DNA from: a virus
IMG/VR virus record: IMGVR_UViG_3300021368_001946
Coordinates: 1 to 34,990 of that record
Strand: one strand, 5' to 3'
DNA: 34,990 nucleotides
A program made the position numbers and the translations under genes. Under the pieces are notes generated by a model. The model was not told the origin of the DNA and did not search any database. It saw nothing but the letters and a program-made list of their open reading frames with translations. This document shows, piece after piece, positions 21,152 through 30,998 of the stretch (positions are counted from its first letter, which is position 1; every line of letters begins with the position of its first letter).

Positions 21152-21660
21152 TGGCTCTCTCATTTCTCACGTCATCAGAGCAGACTCAGGAGGTGGTCGT
21201 CACCTGTGATCCTGAGGTGACCGCTTCAGCAGAGCAGCGCTCGGCCTACTTGGAAACAGGTGATCTATCGGCGCTAGGTGAGGTAGGTCAAGCTACTCGC
21301 TTCACTCTCAAGGCGCTCTCACCCTCTGAGCGTGAGGATGCAGAGGCCAGAGCAGGGGCGCTGATCCGCTCTGAGCTCGGCCGCCTCTTATGGACCGAAG
21401 CGCCGATTGAGGAGCGTGAGCGCGCAGAGTGGCATCATGCTCTCACCGATGATGAGCGGAAGGCCATGAGTGACTATCAGGCTTATCTCAATCGAGTCTA
21501 TCAGGAGATGATCAACAGCTCTCTCATCCTCATCGATGGTGAGGAGGCAGACGCTGAGCAGCTCCAGCTCATCAGGCCTGAGGCTCACAGGATTCAGACA
21601 GTAAGTGAGCTCGTGCTACACATCCAACGTATCAGCCTTCTAGGCATCGAGGGAAAATAG
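21151..21660 (+). CDS. Tail assembly chaperone, G-type (169 aa)
   Basis: Binds the tape measure during tail assembly. The start overlaps the tube stop (TAATG). The protein is acidic and helical (LSPSEREDAEARAGALI, TDDERKAMSDYQAYLNRVY). Its last codons, GAG GGA AAA TAG, contain a canonical slippery heptamer; ribosomes slipping back one base continue into the next frame, giving a longer G-T fusion. Order, size and slip site are those of lambda gpG. No family motif was recognised beyond this. Confidence 0.8.
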   Translation: MALSFLTSSEQTQEVVVTCDPEVTASAEQRSAYLETGDLSALGEVGQATRFTLKALSPSEREDAEARAGALIRSELGRLLWTEAPIEERERAEWHHALTDDERKAMSDYQAYLNRVYQEMINSSLILIDGEEADAEQLQLIRPEAHRIQTVSELVLHIQRISLLGIEGK

Positions 21661-21701
21661 CGCTTGCGGCCTCGGTGTGGCTGAGCCATAGCGGTGGCCG
21701 C
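21651..21701 (+). promoter_or_regulatory. Programmed -1 ribosomal frameshift site
   Basis: GGGAAAA at 21651-21657 is read G-GGA-AAA in the incoming frame, the XXXYYYZ pattern allowing tandem slippage; lambda uses GGGAAAG. The zero-frame stop TAG follows at once. After an eight-base spacer, GCGGCC (21666-21671) pairs with GGCCGC (21696-21701), and an inner TGGCT/AGCCA stem lies between. The -1 frame is the frame that ends at 22082. Confidence 0.88.
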
Positions 21702-22082
21702 GCTTGGGGATGCGCCCAATGCAAAGCTAATCCAAAGCTGAGAGCTCAGCGCGGTAACTGTGGTAGATCGTTTAAACAAGGTCTACCGATGGCTCAGCGT
21801 GATGAGCGCGGTCTCTTCGTGCCAGGTTATCGGGTCGCCCCTGACTGTGGTGAGGAGTTCAGTGACCTAGAGATCAGGTCATGTCCTGTGGCCGGCGCTA
21901 ACAAGATGGCCCCCATTATCAACGCTTACAACAGGCATAGATCAGGGCTGTTCAACCTCAGCCTCTCATATCCTAAGCCCTCATGTGCTGTGGTCGAAGC
22001 TATGGACATATTGCATAATAATAGAGAATCAGCGCACTATAGAGCGCAGGAGCGAGCGCTAAAGGAGTCGGGCAATGGCTAA
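21657..22082 (+). CDS. Tail assembly chaperone, T-type extension made by -1 frameshift
   Basis: Translated only as the C-terminal part of the frameshift product, about 310 residues in total (169 from the upstream frame plus about 141 here). The part has no good start: the first in-frame start-like codon is GTG 21675, without a ribosome site. It contains spaced cysteines (CAQCK, GNCGRSF, PDCGEEF, RSCPV), which could bind a metal; lambda gpT lacks an evident equivalent. It ends overlapping the tape measure start by eight bases, as expected for a chaperone that loads the tape measure. Confidence 0.82.
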   Translation: MALAASVWLSHSGGRAWGCAQCKANPKLRAQRGNCGRSFKQGLPMAQRDERGLFVPGYRVAPDCGEEFSDLEIRSCPVAGANKMAPIINAYNRHRSGLFNLSLSYPKPSCAVVEAMDILHNNRESAHYRAQERALKESGNG

Positions 22083-24162
22083 GAACACCGTTGATATTGA
22101 AGTACATCTTAAAGGGGCCGAAGCCGCTAAGAAGAATCTCAACTCCATCGGCTCAACCGCTGGTGATATGGCTGGCAAGTTCGACCAGACCAACTCTCAC
22201 TTGGGTGAGGGCCTCTCTCAGATCACCGATAACGTGGCAGAACTGGGTGGCTCGTTCAAAGAGCTAGGGTCAACCATTGGCTCAATAGGCAGTACAGGCG
22301 GGGCAAGCTTGACCTCTCTCATCCCTGCCTTCGCCGGTGCTGTGGCGGCAGGTATGGCGCTCTATGAGACTTACCGGATGATCACCGGAGAGGCTCAGAA
22401 AGCTGAGGATGCATCTGAGGCAGTGGCGGCGGCTGTTGGTGATCTTCAATCGAAGCTTGAGGCGCTCGCTGAAAAGGGCGTGACTCCTGGGGCCTTCGCT
22501 CTCACTCGCTTTAGTAAGATGACGATTGAGGCACAGCTGGCGAAGAGTCAGCTTGAGAACCTCATGGAGCGAGCTAAAGAGATCAAGGCTGTTTACACGG
22601 ATAATCAGACCCAGATCAGAGAGCAGAGAAAAGAGCTTAAGGAACTCCTAGACTTCAGAAAGAAGAACATCACAGCCTCAGACCCACGCCTTGTGGCTAG
22701 CCTGAATAGAGAGCAGGAGCTTCAACGAGATATCCATGATGCCATCATGGAGCGCCAAAAGGCTCAGCGTGAGTTAAGTACCTTTATTAAAGAGAAGGCT
22801 CTGCCTGCTCAACAAGATCTCAATAAGGCTATGGCTAGGGCGGCCAAGCTAGAGCAAGAGCTAGAGGAGCAGTCAGCAGAGTCAACCCTCGGAAGAGTCA
22901 ACGAGCTACGCGCCAAGCTTGAAGGCCTAAAGGTGATGAAGGCTGAGAACACTCTTTCAGATGAGAGGCTTGAGATCAGGAAAGCCGAGATCGAGAAAGA
23001 GCAAGCGCTGCAGGCTATAGAGCTAGAGGGCATCAAGAAGAATGCGCCAAAGCTTCTAGCTCTGGAGAAGCGGCTAAAAGCAGAGGCGGCTCAGTATGAT
23101 GAGAGGGCTATGCTAGTCAGGCGCTTCCAGCTTCAAGAGTTTGAGATCCTTGAGAAGTCGATAGAGGCAGAGAAGGAAGCCGAGAAAGCGAAGTATAATG
23201 AGTTCGTCGCTAGACGAAAGAAGAGGCTAGCAGAAGACCACCGAATCAGGTTGCTTGAGATTGAAAACATGAAGCTCAATGGAGTTGAGCAAGCTGTGAT
23301 TCTAGAGCAACGCTATCAAGCTGACTTAAAGCTAGCTCAGGGCAACGCCAAAGCTAAACTAGCGGTTGACCTGCGTTATCAAAATCAGCGCTTGAGACTT
23401 CAGCAGGAGGCAGACGCCAAGGCAGAGGCCGAGCGTCAAAAGCTTGAAGCTCATCGGCGTAACTTCCTTTTAGAGTCTCAGGCCTTTGACATCTCCATGA
23501 TGGAGGATGGTATCGACAAAGAGCTGAGCGCTTTAGAGCTGAAGTACCGCCGAGAGAGGGAGATGAAAGAGCGCTCTGAGGAGGAGCTCACCGAGCTTAC
23601 ACGTCGCTTCAACATAGAACGTCAAGCCATCGAGGAACGCTCGATTAATCAGCAGATCAAAAGAATAGGTGATCTGACCAACAACTATGCTGCAGGTTTT
23701 GCGGAGGCAGCTTATGGCTCTTTAGCCTTTGGTGAGAGTGCACAAGAAGCTATAGCAGGTGTGATCGGTGGCTTAGGTAGACAGGCCGCAGTAGAAGCTT
23801 TAATAGAGAGCGCCAAAGGTTTTGCGGCTCTCGTCCTCAACCCTGCAGCAGCAAGCGCGCACTTCTTTGCGGCTGCTAAGTTTGGGGCAGTGTCGGCGGC
23901 TGCTGGTGTAGCGAGTTCGGCGCTAGGTGGAGGCGGCGGCGGCGGTGGTGTCAGCACTTCACCGACCTCACCGACAGGCTCACCGCAGATCGCACCGACC
24001 GCAGAGCGAGAGCAGGCCGAGTCTTCACAGATGGTCTTCAATATCAACTTCGGTGGCGCTGTGGTCTATGACACTAAGCAAGCCGCCGAGCTCGCGCTTG
24101 CTGATCGAATCACCAACCTTCAGAACATCAACAGGCGCGGCGCGCCTAGGAGGAGATTCTAA
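22075..24162 (+). CDS. Tape measure protein (695 aa)
   Basis: Sets tail length and is ejected with DNA. The start has GGAG seven bases upstream. A Gly/Ser-rich N-terminus is followed by a hydrophobic segment at about 84-105 (SLIPAFAGAVAAGMALYETY), long coiled coils from about 110 to 530, and an Ala/Gly-rich C-terminus (AAAKFGAVSAAAGVASSALG, then eight glycines) that is typical of many tape measures. At about 0.15 nm per residue it predicts a tail near 100 nm, on the short side for siphoviruses. No lysozyme or peptidase motif was noticed. Confidence 0.92.
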   Translation: MAKNTVDIEVHLKGAEAAKKNLNSIGSTAGDMAGKFDQTNSHLGEGLSQITDNVAELGGSFKELGSTIGSIGSTGGASLTSLIPAFAGAVAAGMALYETYRMITGEAQKAEDASEAVAAAVGDLQSKLEALAEKGVTPGAFALTRFSKMTIEAQLAKSQLENLMERAKEIKAVYTDNQTQIREQRKELKELLDFRKKNITASDPRLVASLNREQELQRDIHDAIMERQKAQRELSTFIKEKALPAQQDLNKAMARAAKLEQELEEQSAESTLGRVNELRAKLEGLKVMKAENTLSDERLEIRKAEIEKEQALQAIELEGIKKNAPKLLALEKRLKAEAAQYDERAMLVRRFQLQEFEILEKSIEAEKEAEKAKYNEFVARRKKRLAEDHRIRLLEIENMKLNGVEQAVILEQRYQADLKLAQGNAKAKLAVDLRYQNQRLRLQQEADAKAEAERQKLEAHRRNFLLESQAFDISMMEDGIDKELSALELKYRREREMKERSEEELTELTRRFNIERQAIEERSINQQIKRIGDLTNNYAAGFAEAAYGSLAFGESAQEAIAGVIGGLGRQAAVEALIESAKGFAALVLNPAAASAHFFAAAKFGAVSAAAGVASSALGGGGGGGGVSTSPTSPTGSPQIAPTAEREQAESSQMVFNINFGGAVVYDTKQAAELALADRITNLQNINRRGAPRRRF

Positions 24163-25355
24163 TGCCTCTTAATAACCCTGCTCCTCAGTTCGCCCTGTTG
24201 ACTGAGTATGACATGAGAGCCTACGCAGGGGTTGAGGTCTTCGACCGCTCAGGCGGCTCAGCTGTCAGCCTTGGAGCCGGCGCGATCTTTGAAGATCTGA
24301 TGTTCTTTCTTAATCGTCGCTGCTCACCGGCTGATCAGATGTGGCAGGGGCAAGCCGACACAGTAAAATCTTTCGGAACCTCGTGGACCATCACGATTAA
24401 TGAGGACGACAAGGTGACTGTCACCTCAGATGCTGACTTCGAGATTAGGTCTATAGGCACAGTTGACGCGCTCGGCTTCGGCTCTGTGGCTGTCGGCGCT
24501 ACACTTGTCGGCTCTGACTACGTGGCGACCGCTCCCAATGATTGGACTAGAGGGTCTATAGACCTAGAAGACGTGAAGTATAGATTAGATGAGGTCGGCG
24601 GGGCGAATACCTTTAACTTTCCCTCAGTCAAGATCCACATGCAGGATGTGACTGTTGGGATGAGGAACAAGAGCACGATCAATGATGCAGATGCATTCTC
24701 TAGCCTAGCGAGTCTAGAGGAGCTCGACCGTGCCGCGAATCCTGGCTACTTTATCACTTGGTTTATCGATGACTCAGGGCGGGTCAACTGCTCATATGTC
24801 AGCGGAGCAGGAGACATCTCATGGAGCTCCACAGAGATCAGGAACCTATTAGGCTTTACTGGTGACGAGACGCCAACAGGCACAACTCACAAACTGCTCA
24901 CCGCGACCTACACGGCCTCAGGGGTGCTCATCCCCTCACGACCTTATCAGAGCCATCATCTCAGAGGTGAGAACGTGGCTCAGGCTCGGCGCTTGATCGG
25001 TGGTGGTTATGTCAGCAACCACATCGGGACTTATGTGACCTCAGTGTTGAGATTCGACCTCGATGCTCTGCTCGACTCCTCAGACGATTACAGACACTTC
25101 ACTGATCGATGGGTTCCCTACTGCTCACCAGGAGAGCGCGTGAACTTTTATCAGGGGTGGGGTGATAGTCGTCGAGCGCTGCCTAGTGCGTCGGTCAACA
25201 GCTCACAGCCTGCCTATGACACTCTTTATACCTCAGAGGATAACGGAGAGTATGGCAGGGTGAGAGGGTCACTCACCACAGAGAGTTTTGACCTGATCTA
25301 TCCTGGTCGGCTTAAGAGGCGTGTACCTGTGACGATGGAGATTGAGCACCTATGA
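24162..25355 (+). CDS. Tail-tip protein, possibly distal tail (397 aa)
   Basis: Family not recognised; role from position right after the tape measure, where distal tail proteins are encoded. Start is a TAATG junction with AGGAGGAG upstream. Mixed beta-rich sequence (KSFGTSWTITINEDDKVTVT, FNFPSVKIHMQDVTVGM) and a C-terminal part with YQSHHLRGENVAQARRLIGG. Ends at an ATGA junction. It could equally be a baseplate hub component. Confidence 0.6.
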   Translation: MPLNNPAPQFALLTEYDMRAYAGVEVFDRSGGSAVSLGAGAIFEDLMFFLNRRCSPADQMWQGQADTVKSFGTSWTITINEDDKVTVTSDADFEIRSIGTVDALGFGSVAVGATLVGSDYVATAPNDWTRGSIDLEDVKYRLDEVGGANTFNFPSVKIHMQDVTVGMRNKSTINDADAFSSLASLEELDRAANPGYFITWFIDDSGRVNCSYVSGAGDISWSSTEIRNLLGFTGDETPTGTTHKLLTATYTASGVLIPSRPYQSHHLRGENVAQARRLIGGGYVSNHIGTYVTSVLRFDLDALLDSSDDYRHFTDRWVPYCSPGERVNFYQGWGDSRRALPSASVNSSQPAYDTLYTSEDNGEYGRVRGSLTTESFDLIYPGRLKRRVPVTMEIEHL

Positions 25356-26416
25356 GTAACTCATTCACATCACCGCCGATCCTCGTTGATCCTGCTCGTC
25401 TCACGTCAGGGCTGACCATCAGGAGCCAAGAGGCTCAGCGTCTAGCCGACATGCAAAACTATGCTTTCGCCTACGGTGGGTCTGGTGATGTCCTGAATCA
25501 AGCGTGGGATGCTGAGGTCTTTGAGTTCACGACGACTAGCATGACTGATGTGTGTCAATGGTACATCCCTCACCCATCAGAGGAACATGTAGAGTTCAAG
25601 CTCAGGCTCTCATCGTTCTCAACTGTGTCAGGATCAACCGCTAAGTGTACTATTCAGTTTCCTCTGTCAGGTAACTCATATAACGCCACAGCGACGATCA
25701 CTGACAGCTCACGCTTTAACTCAGTCTTCGATGTGATCACAGTGCCGATCTCAGCGGTTGAAGATGAGCTTTACGCTATCGTCACTCTCAGCCTTCAAGC
25801 GGCCTCAGGTGCTACGATAGAGGTGAGCGCTGTGCAGGGAAGCTGGTCACCGCTCACATCTCCGCTAGCGTCTAGGGCGCTCGACCAATATGGACAAGAG
25901 GTAATCCCGCAAGGTCAGAGCCGTCTAGGGGTTGACCTGCCTCTCTCGTCTCGCTTCGGCGTCGAGACGCTCAACAACATCACCCAAATGAGGAGGAGGC
26001 CGCGCACGCTTCTCAACTGGTCAGGTGTGTTCGCGAGCTCCTCAAGCACTGCTAAGGGATTGGGCGCTGTTGATCCTCAGATCCTCTTCTCTGAGGTGGC
26101 GCTCAGCGCGGGGCTCAACCTGATAGGGCTCGATGTGGATATCTTTATCAATGCGGTCAACATCGGAGCCGACCCCTTGCTTATTGATGTGTTCGGCTAT
26201 CGTCTAAGCGTCCCTCTCAATGGTTGGAACTCCATCGGCGTAGATGTGAGAGAGCCTGAAGAGACAGACCGCTCTAACGACTTCAGGCTCTCAATGCGTC
26301 GATGTGGGTTGATGGATACACCTCATAATGCTGAAGTATTACTAAGCTTCTCTAACCCGATCACGGCTAGTCCTGCACCTCCCTATATTAAGGGAATCGC
26401 GATTATGGGGGTCTGA
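25352..26416 (+). CDS. Tail-tip structural protein, unknown type (354 aa)
   Basis: Not recognised. Beta-rich, Ser/Thr-rich sequence with few charged helices, e.g. VEFKLRLSSFSTVSGSTAKC and LYAIVTLSLQAASGATIEVS, suggesting a jelly-roll or Ig-like fold. It overlaps both neighbours by a few bases (ATGA at the start, TGATG at the end), so it belongs to the tail-tip operon. Ribosome site is weak, so translation is probably coupled. Confidence 0.6.
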   Translation: MSNSFTSPPILVDPARLTSGLTIRSQEAQRLADMQNYAFAYGGSGDVLNQAWDAEVFEFTTTSMTDVCQWYIPHPSEEHVEFKLRLSSFSTVSGSTAKCTIQFPLSGNSYNATATITDSSRFNSVFDVITVPISAVEDELYAIVTLSLQAASGATIEVSAVQGSWSPLTSPLASRALDQYGQEVIPQGQSRLGVDLPLSSRFGVETLNNITQMRRRPRTLLNWSGVFASSSSTAKGLGAVDPQILFSEVALSAGLNLIGLDVDIFINAVNIGADPLLIDVFGYRLSVPLNGWNSIGVDVREPEETDRSNDFRLSMRRCGLMDTPHNAEVLLSFSNPITASPAPPYIKGIAIMGV

Positions 26417-27030
26417 TGCTCATACCTACAACTATGCAACGTCTACCCAGTGAGATCGGCTGTTATAATGGCCAGCTCTTATTTGGTGGCGCAGTCTCTC
26501 AGATGGCCTCAGCGCTCGCTCAGCTCACCCGCGTCAAGTTTCTCGGTGAGGCTCATTACTATGTTGGGCGTGAGGTTGGCTCTGTTCAAGGTGGCCGATC
26601 TTGGCTCATTGAGACCGGCGCTTTCAAGGGGGCGACAACATCAAACTATCTCTATCAGAGCACGCCGATGAGCTCACATTTAGGGCTCATTATCCAATAC
26701 ACTAGCGCCAACTTTGAGTTCGCAGGTAACACCAACGTAGAGATAGAGCTCAGGGCTACAGGGTCAAACAGCTACACAGGCACAGTCTTAGACTATGGGT
26801 GCAAGTTCACTGAGGTCGATCTAGAGTCAGACCCAAATGATGCCTTAACAGCGTTCACTGGGACTGAGCTAATCAGCGCGCCGAGCAATACACTACCTGA
26901 AGCGCCAAGGCCTCTCTTTGTGCCATCAGCCAATAGAGGTGAGCTTCTCAATATCGCAGTTACTACCAATAACTTGGTGATATTAGGGCTGCATATCTAC
27001 GACTTGCTAGATCCAGAGGTGACCCCATGA
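26416..27030 (+). CDS. Tail-tip structural protein, unknown type (204 aa)
   Basis: Not recognised. Start ATG 26416 overlaps the preceding stop (TGATG). Beta-rich with repeated short hydrophobic strands (SSHLGLIIQYTSANFEFAG, LLNIAVTTNNLVILGLHIYD). Sequence style resembles the gene before it, so both may be parts of the same tip complex. It ends at an ATGA junction with the large tail protein. Confidence 0.55.
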   Translation: MLIPTTMQRLPSEIGCYNGQLLFGGAVSQMASALAQLTRVKFLGEAHYYVGREVGSVQGGRSWLIETGAFKGATTSNYLYQSTPMSSHLGLIIQYTSANFEFAGNTNVEIELRATGSNSYTGTVLDYGCKFTEVDLESDPNDALTAFTGTELISAPSNTLPEAPRPLFVPSANRGELLNIAVTTNNLVILGLHIYDLLDPEVTP

Positions 27031-30000
27031 GCGTAACGAGTCAACATGGTCGTAGAGTGTTCGCCCTCGAGGTGGCTGGTCTACCTCAGCGCTATCACAG
27101 CCATCCACCTCCATCATCGAGCAACTTAGACGCCAACATCACGACAGGGATCGCTTACACTGATATAGAGTCAATCGTAGCAGTTGGCTCATTTAGCGCG
27201 TCAATCGATCCTAGCGGGGGCGTGGCTACTTATGGCGCTGTGTCTGTCACGCTCGGCATTGACCGCAGAAGAGGCGGGGCAAATGATCCAGGGGTGATCT
27301 TTGGTCGCTGTGGAGCTCGTAGCGCTTCAACGAGAGCCAGACTCACTGAGAGCTCAGATCGCACTGACACCACGCTTAAGGTGGATACTGACTTCTCAAG
27401 CGAGACCTTCCCTAAGCTCTATCACATAGGCGCTGAGACTGTCAGAGCGGCGAGCGCTACGAGCACTGTTCTCACAGTAACTAGAGGTGTCGGCAACACT
27501 CCGCAGCAGACCCACAGTATAGACCTAGAGGGCTCATTTGTTCCTGAGGTGACTACAGAGATCACCACCTTTAGAGGTCGGCGCGCTCGACTATACATGG
27601 CTCACCGATACGCCAACGGCAACACATCAGACTATGTTGAGGTGATTAACGGCTTCATCGAGTCGAGCCCAAGAGTAGAGGAGGGAGATGAGATTAGTCT
27701 TTCTATCATGCCTCTCACAGCGCTCATCGATACAGATCTAAGTGACAAGGGGATCAATCAGACAGGACTGCTACAGGGTCATCACTATTATGATGGGGTC
27801 AATGGCAGCGTCTTAGAATATGCGCTCTCACTCCAACTAGATCAGGATCGCCGCGAGGTCATCGTGACCCCTGACACATCGGCGGCCATCACTGCCAACA
27901 CCTTTCAAGTATCGGTCGAGCGTCGGCGCGGCTTCTCTGATCTCTTCGATGACTTTGATGTGAGCCTACCACAAGGGCCTGATGGTGATGACTACATCAG
28001 AGAGCATCCAAGATATCCAAAGCTTAGGCGTAGTCAGGATCAGAGCTTCGAGGTTGAAGGCGTCTTCCCAAATACCATCACCTACGATGGGGCTATACCT
28101 GGCTATGTGATCAATGCAGATGGTGGGCTGACGAATGCGCTTAATGCCGCTGAGATCACAGCTAGTGAGACGCTTAGAATCAATCTCCCAATGGCTGAGA
28201 TTAAACAACACTCACTAGGATCAGGAGAGGTCAAGAAGTGGCCCGACGTGATCAACGACACATTAGAGAGTGATGGGCCGAGCTCCACACAAGGTCTAAG
28301 CGGTGGCTTCGGTCGATGGCGTATGAATCAGGGGTCAGCGATCCGAGCCGAGAAGCTGAGCGCTTCAGGGTTCGCTTGTTACATCTATCTATGGAATACG
28401 CTTGAGAGGTGGATTCAGCTTAGATGGGATATCTACGGAACGAGGAGCCCTCTTTGCTGGAAAGACTCAGGCACATCTAGGCCGCTCGATACCCTCTCTA
28501 GGCTGAGTTATCCTCTTGACCTTGGCAATGGTGACGACCCATACCCTGAGCGCTTTGATGTAGATACGCCTCAACAGCTGAAGATATTAAAGGTTGATGC
28601 AGTAGAGAGGACAGGCGTGGCTAAGATTCGCCAGATGCCTACTGCTTATTATCAGCATTATGAGTCAGCGATTCTCGTTGAGGGCTCTCTAGGGCTTCCC
28701 ACCTCAGCCACCGCTGGTGAGTTCTACTATGTGACTGTGCAGCACTATGACCGCAACCTAGAAGACACTAAGCGCCAAGTGTTCAAAGTCACACATGAGA
28801 CTGTGGCCACATTTGGCGGCTCTGATGTTGGCTATTTGCTCCACATCGCAGACAGCAATGTACATAGTCAAAACAGCTCATTCGGTGACTATCCAGACCA
28901 AGAGCGCACCCTTATATTTAGAGGAGGCCAGCTAGAGTCTGAGCGCCCTGGCACTGTGCTCTTGAAGCTCTTAGAGAGTGGTGGGGGTGATGAGGTCAAT
29001 GGTGACTATGATGTCTTAAGCCTTGGGCTGAACATATCGAGCGATGACATTGATGAGGCGTCCTTCTTAGAGCTCGACGCCACAGCCACACTCTCTCTCA
29101 CCTCGTCCTACGCAGGTGATGGGATGAACCTAAGAGACACCATCGATTCAATGTTGAGAATGATGGGCGCAGTCTTGGTGATGAAGAGAGACGCCTCTAC
29201 CGGTCGATCTAAGATCAGCTTGGTGGCCTTGGGTAATGAGCGGCCTGATGCTGCAGAGGGTACAATCTCAGCGGGTGAGTGGCTCAGTGATCCTCCTCCT
29301 CGTTGGGGCATCCATGAGGACATCGTTACTCAAATCCTGTTCTCTTATGACTATGACCCTAGTGAGGGGGCCTATCAGTCAGAGGTCCTGTACAATAACC
29401 AAGAGGCAATCAACCGCTATGGCGGCGAGCGCTCAAAGATCACCTTGACCCTACCTGGAGTGAGCTCTGATCAGTTTGGCCGTGGAGCTGGTGACGCCTT
29501 TGGTTATTTCACGCCGACCGCCTCTAGGATCTTCAACTTACTCGCTAATCCTCTGAGGACGTGGAGCGGCGCAGTCGGCACAGGTCGAAGCGTCTATTTC
29601 GATGTCGGCACTTACCTCACTGTTAACTCACCCCACCTCAGAGGCTACTCAGATACCTATGGTGTGACTGATGGCGTGGGGATGATTCGAGCGATACGTC
29701 AAGAGCTGATGAGTGAGGGCTGTGATATAGAGCTGATCGTCACAGGCATCTCACCAGTAAACTGGAATAGCGCGGCGCGGGTGACAGCGATCACCACCAC
29801 AACAGTCACTGTGGCCACTGACGACTTCAGCGGCTCAGACGTGGATGATGTGAGCTTCTTCAAAGCGGGTGATGTGGTCGATTATCTACCGAAAGGTAAC
29901 CATGATGGAGCTATCACAGGTCTAGAGATCGACAGCATCACAGGCAACGTCATAGCGTTCACAGCGGCGCATGGTATCGCCTCGATCAACGGCACGCTAG

Positions 30001-30107
30001 AGCCGACCACATACGCCAACGCGAGCGCAACCCATAGAAGTGATGCCTACCTTGCTAATAATAATGATATCATCAACACAACCGTCAACGCGCAGGAGTA
30101 CAGCTGA
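27027..30107 (+). CDS. Large tail-tip/hub protein (1026 aa)
   Basis: Largest protein of the tip after the fibre; by size and order the likely central hub or tail-associated protein (lambda gpJ position), which contacts the tape measure and fibre. Start has AGAGGTG upstream and an ATGA overlap. N-terminus includes ASIDPSGGVATYGAVSVTLG and RGVGNTPQQTHS, then SIMPLTALIDTDLSDKG, a pattern seen in hub proteins of several siphoviruses; the middle is strand-rich. C-terminal third includes NLRDTIDSMLRMMGAVLVMK and a terminal Ig-like stretch. No peptidase motif noticed. Confidence 0.65.
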   Translation: MSVTSQHGRRVFALEVAGLPQRYHSHPPPSSSNLDANITTGIAYTDIESIVAVGSFSASIDPSGGVATYGAVSVTLGIDRRRGGANDPGVIFGRCGARSASTRARLTESSDRTDTTLKVDTDFSSETFPKLYHIGAETVRAASATSTVLTVTRGVGNTPQQTHSIDLEGSFVPEVTTEITTFRGRRARLYMAHRYANGNTSDYVEVINGFIESSPRVEEGDEISLSIMPLTALIDTDLSDKGINQTGLLQGHHYYDGVNGSVLEYALSLQLDQDRREVIVTPDTSAAITANTFQVSVERRRGFSDLFDDFDVSLPQGPDGDDYIREHPRYPKLRRSQDQSFEVEGVFPNTITYDGAIPGYVINADGGLTNALNAAEITASETLRINLPMAEIKQHSLGSGEVKKWPDVINDTLESDGPSSTQGLSGGFGRWRMNQGSAIRAEKLSASGFACYIYLWNTLERWIQLRWDIYGTRSPLCWKDSGTSRPLDTLSRLSYPLDLGNGDDPYPERFDVDTPQQLKILKVDAVERTGVAKIRQMPTAYYQHYESAILVEGSLGLPTSATAGEFYYVTVQHYDRNLEDTKRQVFKVTHETVATFGGSDVGYLLHIADSNVHSQNSSFGDYPDQERTLIFRGGQLESERPGTVLLKLLESGGGDEVNGDYDVLSLGLNISSDDIDEASFLELDATATLSLTSSYAGDGMNLRDTIDSMLRMMGAVLVMKRDASTGRSKISLVALGNERPDAAEGTISAGEWLSDPPPRWGIHEDIVTQILFSYDYDPSEGAYQSEVLYNNQEAINRYGGERSKITLTLPGVSSDQFGRGAGDAFGYFTPTASRIFNLLANPLRTWSGAVGTGRSVYFDVGTYLTVNSPHLRGYSDTYGVTDGVGMIRAIRQELMSEGCDIELIVTGISPVNWNSAARVTAITTTTVTVATDDFSGSDVDDVSFFKAGDVVDYLPKGNHDGAITGLEIDSITGNVIAFTAAHGIASINGTLEPTTYANASATHRSDAYLANNNDIINTTVNAQEYS

Positions 30108-30760
30108 TGCCTACTAAAGCAGACCTTGAAGTCACTATCTCAGAACTTGAACACGACGTAAGGCGGCTCTCTCGCTCACTTGGTCAGGCGAAGCTTGATC
30201 TTCAGGAGCTCCCTGAGCGCCTCGTCAACTACCCTCGACCGCAGCGCAGTGAGCAGAGCTCAGTTGCTATCGACCGCGCTCTGGCTGAGTGGTCATCGAT
30301 GGTCGAGGAGCCTGACCAACGGATCAATACATACATCCGCAGCATGGAGGGCATCGGCTGGACGTGGGAGAAGGAGTACGTCAAGAATGGTCAGTTCGCT
30401 TGGTGCGGCGCTTTCGCCGCATTCTGTTACACGGCGGTGGCCTTCAAGACTCGTCAAAAGATCTTCCCTTCATGTTATCGCCTCTATTCTAATTGGTCAC
30501 AGACCTCACGAAGAATCGAGCCACGTGACATGCTCCCTGGTGACATCGTTGTCGTGTACAGCTCAGCGCGCGCCACATGGGGTGACCACATCACGCTCTG
30601 TCGAGTGGCTCCCATTGATGGCAAGTTCGAGACCATCGAGGGCAATGCCCACGGCACTCTAGGAGATGGCTCACATGGTGAGGGCGTCATCGCTCGCGAG
30701 CGTAGCCTTGATGAGGTGGCTTATGTCTACCGTCTACTCGCTGAGGACTTCGATGAGTGA
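30107..30760 (+). CDS. Endolysin, CHAP-like peptidase/amidase (217 aa)
   Basis: Cuts peptidoglycan for lysis. ATG 30107 overlaps the hub stop (TGATG) with AGGAG upstream. Residues 1-35 form a coiled coil. The catalytic domain, about 60-215, has the nucleophile C100 in FAWCGAFAAFC, H161 in WGDHITLCR, and an EGNAHG strand near 178-183 as the third site, plus LPGDIVVV before the His. This C-H-E/N order is that of CHAP/NlpC-P60-type phage enzymes. No signal peptide, so it depends on the holin encoded next. Confidence 0.85.
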   Translation: MPTKADLEVTISELEHDVRRLSRSLGQAKLDLQELPERLVNYPRPQRSEQSSVAIDRALAEWSSMVEEPDQRINTYIRSMEGIGWTWEKEYVKNGQFAWCGAFAAFCYTAVAFKTRQKIFPSCYRLYSNWSQTSRRIEPRDMLPGDIVVVYSSARATWGDHITLCRVAPIDGKFETIEGNAHGTLGDGSHGEGVIARERSLDEVAYVYRLLAEDFDE

Positions 30761-30998
30761 GAAGCAGACCATCACTGAGAAAGCAGGAGGGCGCAAAGCT
30801 ACAGCGTTCTATGCGACGCTCGCTAGTTGCCTCCTCTTAGCGCTCCTCGATAAAGCACACACAGAGGTCCTAGGCCTCATTGATACGCTGTTTTTTGTCT
30901 ACGCAGGAGCCAATGTCATGGCCAAGCGTACCCCTCAGCCAACTACTCAACCCCTTCCCCCTTCCCCCCAACCTGAGACTACACTGGAGAAGCCATGA
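30753..30998 (+). CDS. Holin (81 aa)
   Basis: Forms the membrane hole that lets the endolysin reach the wall. ATG 30753 has GAGGA six bases upstream and overlaps the endolysin end; the longer frame to 30666 is not supported. Two membrane helices at about 17-33 (ATAFYATLASCLLLALLD) and 38-56 (EVLGLIDTLFFVYAGANVM) are followed by a proline-rich tail (PQPTTQPLPPSPQP) facing the cytoplasm. Size, topology and place beside the endolysin fit a class II holin. Confidence 0.8.
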   Translation: MSEKQTITEKAGGRKATAFYATLASCLLLALLDKAHTEVLGLIDTLFFVYAGANVMAKRTPQPTTQPLPPSPQPETTLEKP

